DNA from: Clostridia bacterium
GTDB lineage: Bacteria > Bacillota > Clostridia > Christensenellales > CAG-917
Assembly: GCA_900769205.1 (NCBI GenBank)
Contig: CAAGFS010000078.1
Coordinates: forward strand, 1-5,017
Direction: 5' to 3'
Length of the DNA stretch: 5,017 nucleotides
The notes beneath the pieces are model-generated. The model saw only the letters and a list, made by a program, of their open reading frames with translations. It was not told where the DNA came from and did not search any database. The first letter of the stretch is position 1. Each line of letters opens with the position of its first letter. Below are positions 1 to 5,017 of this stretch, in pieces. A program made the position numbers and the translations under genes.

Positions 1-120
1 AGATTTTTGTTCCGAGCAAGCCGCGTCCGAAAAAATGCGTTGGTCGTTTTGCATCCCGCCAAATCGCGCAATCGGCGTTTCAGCCTTGAAGTCCGTGATT
101 GTAAAGTGCCGTTTTTGCGA
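1..120 (-). other. Short open frame leaving the left edge, possible 5' end of a gene downstream of the regulator
   Basis: On the minus strand a frame is open from a TAA (plus 121-123) to the window edge, 40 codons. Its only standard start is an ATG at plus 52-54, giving 18 residues that begin MQNDQRIFSD. The bases before that ATG (GGCGGG) are purine-rich but directly abut it, so they are too close to act as a normal ribosome binding site. I recognise no family in so short a piece. The plus-strand frames here are also partly open, one of them arginine-rich, and look like shadows. No hairpin plus T-tract is visible after the regulator's stop, so read-through into a leftward gene is possible but unproven. 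The rest of 1-134 shows nothing else. Confidence 0.2.
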
Positions 121-134
121 TTACGATTTCAAAC

Positions 135-896
135 TCACAGACGATAATTTTGCTTGGCGTACCTTTTGGGAGTGGTGCCGTACTCTCTTTTGAAGCACTC
201 GATATAGTGCGTCTGCGAGCAAAATCCGAGATAATATCCTATCTCTCCGTACTCAACGCCCCGTTGCAAAAGGGTTTTTGATTCTTCCAATTTTTCCTTC
301 ACGATATAGCGCGCAAGGCTCACGCCCACGCTCTTTTTGAAGGTTGCGGACAGATAGTCCGCGCTCACTCCGCAGGCGTTTGCCACGTCCCGACATCTCA
401 TGCGCTCGTGCAGGTGTCCGCTGACGTATTTCATCGCTTTGAGCACGTGCGGTGGGTATTCCAACCTTTTTGCGTGCGCGTTTACGAGGGACGTAAGCTC
501 GATTGCTTTGTCCATAAGAAAACCGAGTATTTCTTCAACGCTCGTCATCTTGTCCACGCTCTGAATGTAGCCGTCCGAAAGATTGTACGCTTCGCTTTCC
601 AAAAGACCGCCTTCCACGGCATAGCGCGTTGCAAGCGTGATGCAACTCACCGCAAGATATTGCGCCTGTCTCAGCGAATCGTTGCTCATACGCCCGACGA
701 CGAGCGAATTTTGCACAAACTGCCCCATCGCGCTCTGCACTCCCTTGACGTCGCCGTTTTTTATGAGATTGTAAAACTCCACTTCAAGACGATACGGCGT
801 GTGCACGACTCCGCTCTCTCTTTGCTGAAACCGCGCGTTGTCAACGCCGGAGGGCAGGACTTGTATATTGAACTTGTCTTTTGAAACGCTTGCCAT
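135..896 (-). CDS. AraC-family transcriptional regulator (two C-terminal HTH motifs)
   Basis: This 253-residue protein is a DNA-binding transcription factor of the AraC/XylS type and should act in the cytoplasm on nearby promoters. Residues about 150-250 form the DNA-binding domain. The first helix-turn-helix lies around 166-190 (RDVANACGVSADYLSATFKK). The second, around 215-246, carries the family signature YLGFCSQTHYIECFKREYG followed by TTPKRYAKQ. Residues about 30-145 form a mostly helical N-terminal part containing LRQAQYLAVSCITLATRYAVEGG; it resembles the sensing region of many clostridial AraC-type proteins rather than the cupin of E. coli AraC, so the ligand cannot be named. Length is within the usual 250-300. 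The start is ATG at 894-896. No Shine-Dalgarno sequence precedes it, and a promoter -10 box ends only 6 nt upstream, so the message may be leaderless. The alternative start is an in-frame GTG at residue 31 (or its neighbour at 30). The gene is divergent from the acetyltransferase-GH3 pair, which makes that pair its likely target. Family assignment is firm; ligand and targets are inference. Confidence 0.93.
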   Translation of the reverse strand: MASVSKDKFNIQVLPSGVDNARFQQRESGVVHTPYRLEVEFYNLIKNGDVKGVQSAMGQFVQNSLVVGRMSNDSLRQAQYLAVSCITLATRYAVEGGLLESEAYNLSDGYIQSVDKMTSVEEILGFLMDKAIELTSLVNAHAKRLEYPPHVLKAMKYVSGHLHERMRCRDVANACGVSADYLSATFKKSVGVSLARYIVKEKLEESKTLLQRGVEYGEIGYYLGFCSQTHYIECFKREYGTTPKRYAKQNYRL

Positions 897-902
897 ATCA
901 AA

Positions 903-930
903 ATTATATCACAATTATCGTATCTTTCAA
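903..930 (-). promoter_or_regulatory. Predicted sigma-A promoter of the AraC-type gene
   Basis: Read on the minus strand, TTGAAA (plus 930 to 925) is followed by a 16-bp spacer and a perfect TATAAT (plus 908 to 903). This is five of six plus six of six matches to the vegetative consensus. Standard spacing puts transcription start at plus 896, the A of the regulator's ATG. The -35 box directly abuts the first direct repeat of the candidate operator (931-944), and the -10 box overlaps a TGATAT hexamer on the minus strand (plus 906-911), so autoregulation is plausible. The region is very AT-rich, so a chance -10 match is possible, but the paired boxes with good spacing raise confidence. Confidence 0.6.
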
Positions 931-964
931 CGGAAAAATGATATTTTGCTCGAAAAATTGATAT
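931..964 (+). promoter_or_regulatory. Candidate AraC-type operator: two direct repeats 20 bp apart
   Basis: CGGAAAAATGATAT (931-944) and CGAAAAATTGATAT (951-964) match at 12 of 14 positions and start exactly 20 bp apart, about two helical turns. AraC-family proteins with two HTH motifs per monomer commonly bind tandem direct repeats about 20 bp apart. The pair lies between the divergent promoters. The right copy ends just upstream of where the -35 region of the rightward promoter would be (about 969-974), the position expected for an activator site. Two more TGATAT hexamers occur in the opposite orientation at plus 895-900 and 906-911. Assignment to the adjacent regulator is inference from position and spacing. 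Confidence 0.5.
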
Positions 965-968
965 AAAA

Positions 969-997
969 TGCAAATGAGATAAGATAGAATATATAAT
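969..997 (+). promoter_or_regulatory. Predicted rightward promoter for the acetyltransferase-GH3 pair
   Basis: A perfect TATAAT lies at 992-997. The hexamer 17 bp upstream (969-974, TGCAAA) matches the -35 consensus at only three positions, so the promoter looks weak without help, as expected for an activator-dependent one. Transcription would start near 1004, leaving a leader of about 100 nt. A second possibility is TTGATA (958-963) with TAAGAT (980-985) at 16-bp spacing, or with TAGAAT (985-990) at a poor 21-bp spacing. In every case the -35 side overlaps or abuts the candidate operator. Confidence 0.45.
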
Positions 998-1003
998 AAA
1001 GAG

Positions 1004-1104
1004 TGAAAATGTAAAATAGCGTTCTTTTGAGCAAACGCGCAGGCATAGACGCGCACGCAAAGGAAACGCTGCTATCCGCAAAAGGCGCAAAAACGGGAAA
1101 TGAT
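1004..1104 (+). other. Predicted 5' leader of the acetyltransferase mRNA
   Basis: This stretch lies between the predicted transcription start and the ATG at 1105. Composition changes from strongly AT-rich to balanced at about 1019. Two mutually exclusive short stems are possible: GCGTT (1019-1023) with AACGC (1034-1038), or AGCGTT (1018-1023) with AACGCT (1065-1070). A modest ribosome binding site, GGGA at 1095-1098, sits 6 nt before the ATG. The reading frame stays open back to a TTG at 1027, but no ribosome binding site precedes that codon. I see no recognisable riboswitch class and no intrinsic terminator. Confidence 0.3.
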
Positions 1105-1782
1105 ATGAAAAACAAGACGAACGATTGGCAAAGAATGATAAACGGCAGGCTCTACAACGCCACTTCATGGGACGTGAACGTCAAACACGCGCTGGGAATG
1201 TTCAGATGCGAGAGATACAACAAATGTTCCGTCGTCAATCAACCGCGCAAAAGACGCTTGCTTGCAAAACTCATTCCGTCGTCAAAAGGGAAAAACACCT
1301 GGGCGTTTTCGCCCTTCTATTGCGAGTACGGCGTGAATATCCACGTCGGCAAAGACGTCTTTTTCAACTACGGTTGCACCCTTCTCGACATTTCGCCCAT
1401 AACGCTGGAAGACGGCGTATGGCTCGGCGCAAACGTGACGCTTGCAACGCCGTGCCATCCCCTCATTGCCGAAGAGCGCGTCAATCGGGACTATCCCGAC
1501 GGCTATCACGATCTCGAATACTCAAAGCCAATAACAATAAAGGAAAACGCCTGGATTGCGTCGGGAGTTATCGTATGCGGCGGAGTGACGATAGGCAAAA
1601 ACAGCGTCATTGGCGCGGGGAGCGTTGTGACGAGAGATATTCCCGACGGCGTAATCGCTATGGGAGTGCCTGCGAGAGTGGTGCGCAAAATAGACGAAAA
1701 CGACCGCATAAACGTGTGGCAAACCTATATAAACGACGAGCTTCCCCTTTCGCCAAACGACAAGGCAAAACTCGCCAAATGA
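1105..1782 (+). CDS. Maltose/galactoside-type O-acetyltransferase (left-handed beta-helix)
   Basis: This 225-residue cytoplasmic enzyme belongs to the LacA/Maa/NodL group, which transfers acetyl from acetyl-CoA to a hydroxyl of a sugar or glycoside. Residues about 6-58 match the N-terminal Mac domain (DWQRMINGRLYNA, then CERYNKC). Residues about 76-196 form the hexapeptide-repeat left-handed beta-helix, with repeats clear in ITIKENAWIASGVIVCGGVT and IGKNSVIGAGSVVTRDIP. The family's closing GVPARVVRKI follows. The catalytic base should be His118 in TPCHPL, equivalent to the histidine of the TGHP motif in LacA. The family is usually about 180-205 residues; the extra length comes mainly from a longer loop after the catalytic histidine (residues about 125-141) and a tail of about 25 residues. 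ATG 1105 is chosen over the upstream TTG 1027 because the Mac domain begins right after it and GGGA is well spaced. It is the first gene of a probable two-gene operon with the GH3 gene 76 nt downstream. The acceptor sugar cannot be told from sequence, and a nodulation- or capsule-type role is less likely in this context. Confidence 0.9.
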   Translation: MKNKTNDWQRMINGRLYNATSWDVNVKHALGMFRCERYNKCSVVNQPRKRRLLAKLIPSSKGKNTWAFSPFYCEYGVNIHVGKDVFFNYGCTLLDISPITLEDGVWLGANVTLATPCHPLIAEERVNRDYPDGYHDLEYSKPITIKENAWIASGVIVCGGVTIGKNSVIGAGSVVTRDIPDGVIAMGVPARVVRKIDENDRINVWQTYINDELPLSPNDKAKLAK

Positions 1783-1794
1783 CCGAAAACACGC

Positions 1795-1821
1795 TTGAAA
1801 TAACAAAAACAAACATATAAA
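1795..1821 (+). promoter_or_regulatory. Weak possible internal promoter for the GH3 gene
   Basis: In the 76-nt gap, TTGAAA (1795-1800) is followed by TATAAA (1816-1821) with a 15-bp spacer. Both boxes match the vegetative consensus at five of six positions, but the spacer is shorter than the preferred 17 bp. It could give the GH3 gene some transcription independent of the upstream promoter. The gap is A-rich, so chance is a real alternative. Confidence 0.25.
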
Positions 1822-1846
1822 AGTCGGTTTGCGCCGACAATCCAAT

Positions 1847-1852
1847 AAGGAG
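1847..1852 (+). promoter_or_regulatory. Consensus ribosome binding site fixing the GH3 start
   Basis: AAGGAG lies 6 nt before ATG 1859. It decides the start over an in-frame TTG at 1829, which has no such site and would add ten residues unrelated to the family N-terminus. It is clearly stronger than the GGGA before the acetyltransferase, suggesting the GH3 enzyme is made in greater amounts. A small hairpin, GTCGG (1823-1827) with CCGAC (1834-1838) around a 6-nt loop, lies just upstream without covering it. Confidence 0.8.
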
Positions 1853-1858
1853 AAAATT

Positions 1859-4312
1859 ATGAACGACAAAGATTATCAAGCCATTCTCGACAAGCTCACG
1901 CTTGAAGAGAAAGTTTCAATGTGTTCGGGTTCAACCACCTGGCTCACGCAACCCGTCAAACGCGACGGCGTGGATATTCCTGCCGTGCGCATGAGCGACG
2001 GTCCCATCGGCTTTCGCCGTGAAAAGATGTCGGGCGGAGTCAACATTATGCAGACTCCCGAGCCTGCAACCTGCTTCCCCGGCGCAGTCACTTGCGCGTC
2101 GAGCTGGGACGTCGAACTCGAAGAAGAAGTCGGCTCTGCAATTGCGGTTGAAGCGCAGTCTTTGGGCGTATCGACGGTTCTCGGTCCAGGCGTCAACATC
2201 AAGCGCAGCCCCCTTTGCGGAAGAAACTTCGAGTACTTCTCCGAAGACCCCTTCCTTGCGGGACGTATGGGCGGCGCGTGGGTGCACGGCGTGCAGAAAA
2301 TGAACGTCGGCACTTCGCTCAAACACTATCTTGCCAACAATCAGGAATATATCAGAATGTGCATAGATTCCATCGTTGACGAGCGCACTTTGCGCGAGAT
2401 ATATATGCCCGCCTTCGAGCATATAGTCAAAACGGAGCAACCCACCACGGTTATGTGCTCCTACAACCGTCTGAACGGAAAATATCTGAGCGACCACAAG
2501 CGTTTTCTCACCGACGTTTTGCGCGACGAATGGGGATTCAAAGGCATTGTGGTGAGCGACTGGGGCGCGGTCAACGACAGAGGCGTCGGCGTCAAGGCGG
2601 GGCTTGACCTCGAAATGCCGGGAAGCAAAGGCTTGAACGACAAGAGCATATACACCGCCCTTGAAAACGGCACTCTGACAACCGAAGATCTTGACAGAGT
2701 GGTGTTGCGTCTTATAAGATTTGCCTACGAAAACGCCGAGCGCGAAGTGAGCGGAGTCACCTACGACGCGGAAGAACACAACTCTCTTGCAAGACGTATG
2801 GCGGAAAGCGGAGCGGTGCTTCTCAAAAACGACGGCGCGCTTCCGCTCAACAAAAATCAATCCATTGCCGTCATAGGCAAACTTGCAAAGAATCTCCGCT
2901 ATCAAGGCGGTGGCTCGAGCCACATACTCCCCAACAAAATCACGTCCTTCCTCGACGCGCTCAACAATGCGGGACAAGCCTACGAATACGCGGACGGCTA
3001 CACGCTTAAAGGCGAAGGCTACAAAAAGAGCCTTGTGGACAAAGCGATCAAAACCGCAAAAGGCAAAGACGCGGTGCTTTTGTTTGTGGGACTCACCGAC
3101 GCGTTCGAGTCGGAAGGCTACGACCGCTCGCACATCAAAATGCCCTCGTCGCACGTCACGCTCATCAACGAGCTTTGCAAAGTCAACAAAAACGTCATCG
3201 TTGTGCTCTCTTGCGGTTCGCCCGTTGAAATCGGAGATTGGGACAAGGACGTCAAAGCCATTCTCAACGTCTATCTCGGCGGACAGGCAGGCGGAGAAGC
3301 AACCTACAATCTCGTTTACGGCAAGGCGAATCCGTCGGGCAAACTTGCCGAAACCTTCCCCGTGCACGAGAGTGACTACCTCGGCGCAAAATACTTCCGT
3401 ATGGGACCGCGCACCGTGGAATACCGCGAAGGCGTTTACGTCGGCTATCGCTATTACGACAGCGCGAAGAAGGAAGTCAAATACCCCTTCGGCTACGGCT
3501 TGAGCTACACCACGTTCGAGTACTCAAATCTCCGTCTGAGCGCGGACTCTATTGACGAAGGCGCGCCCTTCAGCGTCACTTTCACCGTCAAAAACACGGG
3601 CAACGCCTACGGAGCGGAAGTTGCGCAAGTTTACGTCAGCGACACGCAAAGCACGCTTTATCGTCCCCAAAAGGAACTTAAAGGCTTCAAAAAGGTGTTC
3701 CTGCAACCGGGAGAAGCAAAAGACGTGACCGTCGAACTTGACTCGCGCGCCTTTGCATACTACAACGTGGCAATCAACGATTGGCATATCGAAAGCGGTG
3801 ATTTTGCAATTCTCGTGGGTGCGTCGTCAAGAGATATAAGGCTCGAAGGACACGTCAACGTCACTTCCGCAAATCCCGACGCGCCTATCCCCGACTACAC
3901 GCAGACCGCGTCCGCATATTACGACATCGCAAACGCGGACGAAATACCGCAAGAGCAATTCGAAGCTCTCTACGGCGCAAAGATGATTGAAAACAAGCCC
4001 TTTGAAAAAGGCGAGTTTACCGCAAACAACACGATTGGTCAATGCAACGTGAAAGGCTTCGGAAGATTTATGTATCGCTTTGCGGTGGGAGCGGTCAATC
4101 TCGTGGCTCTGTCCGCAGAAAACCCCGAAATGCTGACGAACTCCGTCAAGGATATGCCCTACCGCGCGATTGCGTCCTGGTCGATGGGCATAATCAAAGA
4201 CGGCGCGCTCAAGGGCATCGAAGATATGCTCAACGGCAAAAAAGGCGGATTCCGCAGATTTGTGAAAGGTCTGCGCAAAGAGAAAAAGCCAAAACAAGCA
4301 AAAGCGCAATGA
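1859..4312 (+). CDS. Glycoside hydrolase family 3 beta-glycosidase (beta-glucosidase-like), cytoplasmic
   Basis: This 817-residue enzyme should remove beta-linked sugar residues from the non-reducing end of oligosaccharides by the retaining GH3 mechanism. The GH3 N-terminal barrel spans about 15-292, with substrate-site motifs RMSDGPIG (44-51), GRNFEYFSEDP (121-131) and LKHY (154-157). The nucleophile is Asp234 in VVSDWGAV. The GH3 C-terminal domain spans about 315-550; in FESEGYDR (416-423) Glu419 is the likely acid/base. The conserved YPFGYGLSYTTF (542-553) leads into an Fn3-like domain at about 568-665. Residues about 670-817 are an extra C-terminal region: an acidic linker, a hydrophobic stretch (FMYRFAVGAVNLVALS, 737-752), and a strongly basic tail with 11 Lys/Arg in residues 794-815. 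The N-terminus (MNDKDYQAIL) has no signal peptide, so it acts on imported sugars. There is no PA14 insert. Catalytic residues are all present and the frame is intact. Beta-glucosidase is the default guess; beta-xylosidase or other exo-activities cannot be excluded. It is probably cotranscribed with the acetyltransferase and ends at the hairpin at 4348-4378. Confidence 0.95.
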   Translation: MNDKDYQAILDKLTLEEKVSMCSGSTTWLTQPVKRDGVDIPAVRMSDGPIGFRREKMSGGVNIMQTPEPATCFPGAVTCASSWDVELEEEVGSAIAVEAQSLGVSTVLGPGVNIKRSPLCGRNFEYFSEDPFLAGRMGGAWVHGVQKMNVGTSLKHYLANNQEYIRMCIDSIVDERTLREIYMPAFEHIVKTEQPTTVMCSYNRLNGKYLSDHKRFLTDVLRDEWGFKGIVVSDWGAVNDRGVGVKAGLDLEMPGSKGLNDKSIYTALENGTLTTEDLDRVVLRLIRFAYENAEREVSGVTYDAEEHNSLARRMAESGAVLLKNDGALPLNKNQSIAVIGKLAKNLRYQGGGSSHILPNKITSFLDALNNAGQAYEYADGYTLKGEGYKKSLVDKAIKTAKGKDAVLLFVGLTDAFESEGYDRSHIKMPSSHVTLINELCKVNKNVIVVLSCGSPVEIGDWDKDVKAILNVYLGGQAGGEATYNLVYGKANPSGKLAETFPVHESDYLGAKYFRMGPRTVEYREGVYVGYRYYDSAKKEVKYPFGYGLSYTTFEYSNLRLSADSIDEGAPFSVTFTVKNTGNAYGAEVAQVYVSDTQSTLYRPQKELKGFKKVFLQPGEAKDVTVELDSRAFAYYNVAINDWHIESGDFAILVGASSRDIRLEGHVNVTSANPDAPIPDYTQTASAYYDIANADEIPQEQFEALYGAKMIENKPFEKGEFTANNTIGQCNVKGFGRFMYRFAVGAVNLVALSAENPEMLTNSVKDMPYRAIASWSMGIIKDGALKGIEDMLNGKKGGFRRFVKGLRKEKKPKQAKAQ

Positions 4313-4347
4313 CCTTGCGAAAAGCGAAAAAAGCATTTTGCAAAACC

Positions 4348-4378
4348 AAAAAGCACTTGCATATCGCAAGTGCTTTTT
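4348..4378. terminator. Rho-independent terminator, probably bidirectional
   Basis: AAAAAGCACTTGC (4348-4360) and GCAAGTGCTTTTT (4366-4378) form a perfect 13-bp stem around the 5-nt loop ATATC. The eight-base GC-containing core GCACTTGC is flanked by A5 on the left and T5 on the right, so transcripts from either strand end in a U-tract. It lies 36 nt after the GH3 stop and 57 nt beyond the stop of the convergent phosphodiesterase gene, so it can serve both. The flanking bases 4313-4347 and 4379-4434 hold nothing else I can support. Confidence 0.88.
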
Positions 4379-4434
4379 CATATCGTGTGCAAAAATAGAT
4401 TGCGCTTTTAGATTGATCGGCGTGCTCTGAATTG

Positions 4435-5017
4435 TCAGGCAATTGCGTGCAATGCGTTGTACGCCATCTTGGGATCGTCCGTCATAATGCAATCCGCGCC
4501 GTTTGCCTGCAAAAGCACGACGTCCGCGGGGTCGTTTATCGTCCAGAACTGCACCGCAATCCCCTGACTGTGCGCATAGTCGATGAATGCCTTTTGCGAC
4601 AAGTCGAAATAGCCGTTGAAGCCCATCGGAATCTGCAAAACTTTGAATCCGACTTTGACGTTCTTTCTTCCCCAAAGGAATGCGTAATAAAAATTGAGCA
4701 CTTCGGTTATGCTTGCCGAACGCACGACTTCTCTTTCAAAAGTGCCGTCCGCGTTGCATTTATCGACGTATTTGGTTATATCGTTTTTGAAGGTGCCGAA
4801 AATCGTGCGGTCGATGATGTCGTACTCGATCATCGCGTCGTAGAGAGCGCGCATTGCAATCTTGCCGTTTTCACCGCCGTCCTTGATCTCGATGACGTAT
4901 TTCATCGACTTGTCGTTGCGCGCGACGTTTTCAACGTAGTCGAGCACTTCTTCGAGAGTTGCGATTCTAACGTCCGAAAGGTCTGCTCCCTGCTCTCTGT
5001 AAGGATACTCGCCGTCG
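4435..5017 (-). CDS. Glycerophosphodiester phosphodiesterase family protein, 5' end beyond the window
   Basis: The visible part is the C-terminal 193 residues; the frame stays open to the right edge, so the GTG at 4945-4947 is internal and not the start. GDPD enzymes hydrolyse glycerophosphodiesters, from deacylated phospholipids, to sn-glycerol 3-phosphate and an alcohol, using a TIM barrel and a divalent metal. Visible family features, in order, are DGEYPYR near the edge, the conserved IATLEEVLDYV, the metal-binding Glu of YVIEIKD (EIK at 4882-4890), and the closing VQFWTINDPADV followed by GADCIMTDDP. The N-terminal His and Glu-x-Asp motifs would lie outside the window, so catalytic completeness, export signals and membrane segments cannot be judged. 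It converges on the GH3 gene and shares its terminator, so it is unlikely to belong to the same operon. The family call is strong; the exact substrate is unknown. Confidence 0.9.
   Translation of the reverse strand, partial: DGEYPYREQGADLSDVRIATLEEVLDYVENVARNDKSMKYVIEIKDGGENGKIAMRALYDAMIEYDIIDRTIFGTFKNDITKYVDKCNADGTFEREVVRSASITEVLNFYYAFLWGRKNVKVGFKVLQIPMGFNGYFDLSQKAFIDYAHSQGIAVQFWTINDPADVVLLQANGADCIMTDDPKMAYNALHAIA

Noticed and set aside
408..884. Open frame of 158 codons on the plus strand
   Set aside because: It is antisense to the AraC-type gene, resembles no family, and has no ribosome binding site; the regulator on the other strand shows both HTH motifs.
1026..1080. Possible catabolite-repression (cre) operator in the acetyltransferase leader
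   Set aside because: The closest stretches (around TTGAGCAAACGC at 1028 and GGAAACGCTG at 1062) have the CG-centred flavour but do not fit the cre consensus spacing.
1027..1104. TTG at 1027 as the acetyltransferase start
   Set aside because: No ribosome binding site precedes it, and the added 26 residues lie before the point where this family's Mac domain normally begins. ATG 1105 has GGGA at good spacing.
761..1168. Minus-strand frame spanning the divergent control region
   Set aside because: It crosses the AT-rich promoter region and overlaps both the regulator and the start of the acetyltransferase; its translation is low-complexity and without a family.
1931..3367. Open frame of 478 codons on the minus strand, opposite the GH3 gene
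   Set aside because: It lies wholly inside a well-supported GH3 gene with all catalytic motifs. Its translation has no recognisable domain, is rich in Val, Phe, Ala, Arg and His, and fits an antisense shadow produced by codon bias on the real strand.
3827..4675. Minus-strand frame of 282 codons covering the GH3 end, terminator and part of the phosphodiesterase gene
   Set aside because: It runs through the terminator hairpin and two better-supported genes in other frames, and shows no family motif.
4945..4947. GTG as the start of the phosphodiesterase gene
   Set aside because: The frame continues upstream to the window edge with clear family sequence (DGEYPYR, IATLEEVL), so the gene is truncated by the window, not started here.
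1..5017. Mobile element, CRISPR array, tRNA or rRNA, or defence system
   Set aside because: No transposase, integrase, terminal inverted repeats, regularly spaced repeats or RNA-gene sequence was seen; all long coding stretches are explained by four ordinary genes.

Overview
The window looks like an ordinary carbohydrate-use locus from a bacterium, probably an uncultured member of the Clostridia or a related Firmicutes gut lineage. This assignment is inference. It rests on the protein families (a two-HTH AraC-type regulator, a LacA/Maa-type acetyltransferase, a GH3 enzyme with no signal peptide, and a GDPD-family phosphodiesterase), a consensus AAGGAG ribosome binding site, AT-rich promoter regions beside coding DNA of roughly balanced composition, and a classic hairpin plus T-tract terminator. 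There is no 16S or other marker gene, so no finer placement is possible.

Layout. Bases 1-134 are mostly uninterpretable; a short frame on the minus strand runs off the left edge. Bases 135-896 (minus) encode an AraC-family regulator. Bases 897-1104 are a divergent control region: an AT-rich half (897-1020) with a well-formed promoter facing the regulator, a perfect TATAAT facing right, and four TGATAT hexamers arranged as two oppositely oriented pairs, followed by a leader of about 100 nt. Bases 1105-1782 (plus) encode a maltose/galactoside-type O-acetyltransferase. After a 76-nt gap, 1859-4312 (plus) encode an 817-residue GH3 beta-glycosidase with an Fn3-like domain and an unusual basic C-terminal tail. 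A 13-bp perfect hairpin at 4348-4378 separates this from a convergent gene, 4435-5017 (minus), which is the C-terminal 193 residues of a glycerophosphodiester phosphodiesterase cut by the right edge.

How the genes may work together. The regulator probably senses a sugar or a derivative and acts on the divergent acetyltransferase-GH3 pair. The GH3 enzyme lacks a signal peptide, so it would cleave an imported beta-linked oligosaccharide in the cytoplasm. The acetyltransferase would cap sugars or glycosides that cannot be metabolised, the role usually proposed for LacA/Maa-type enzymes. The GDPD gene is convergent, lies behind its own terminator, and is probably functionally separate (phospholipid headgroup salvage).

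I found no mobile element, CRISPR array, tRNA, rRNA or defence system, and nothing that amounts to a new multi-gene system. The points most worth checking are the TGATAT operator layout, the possibly leaderless regulator mRNA, and the C-terminal tail of the GH3 enzyme.
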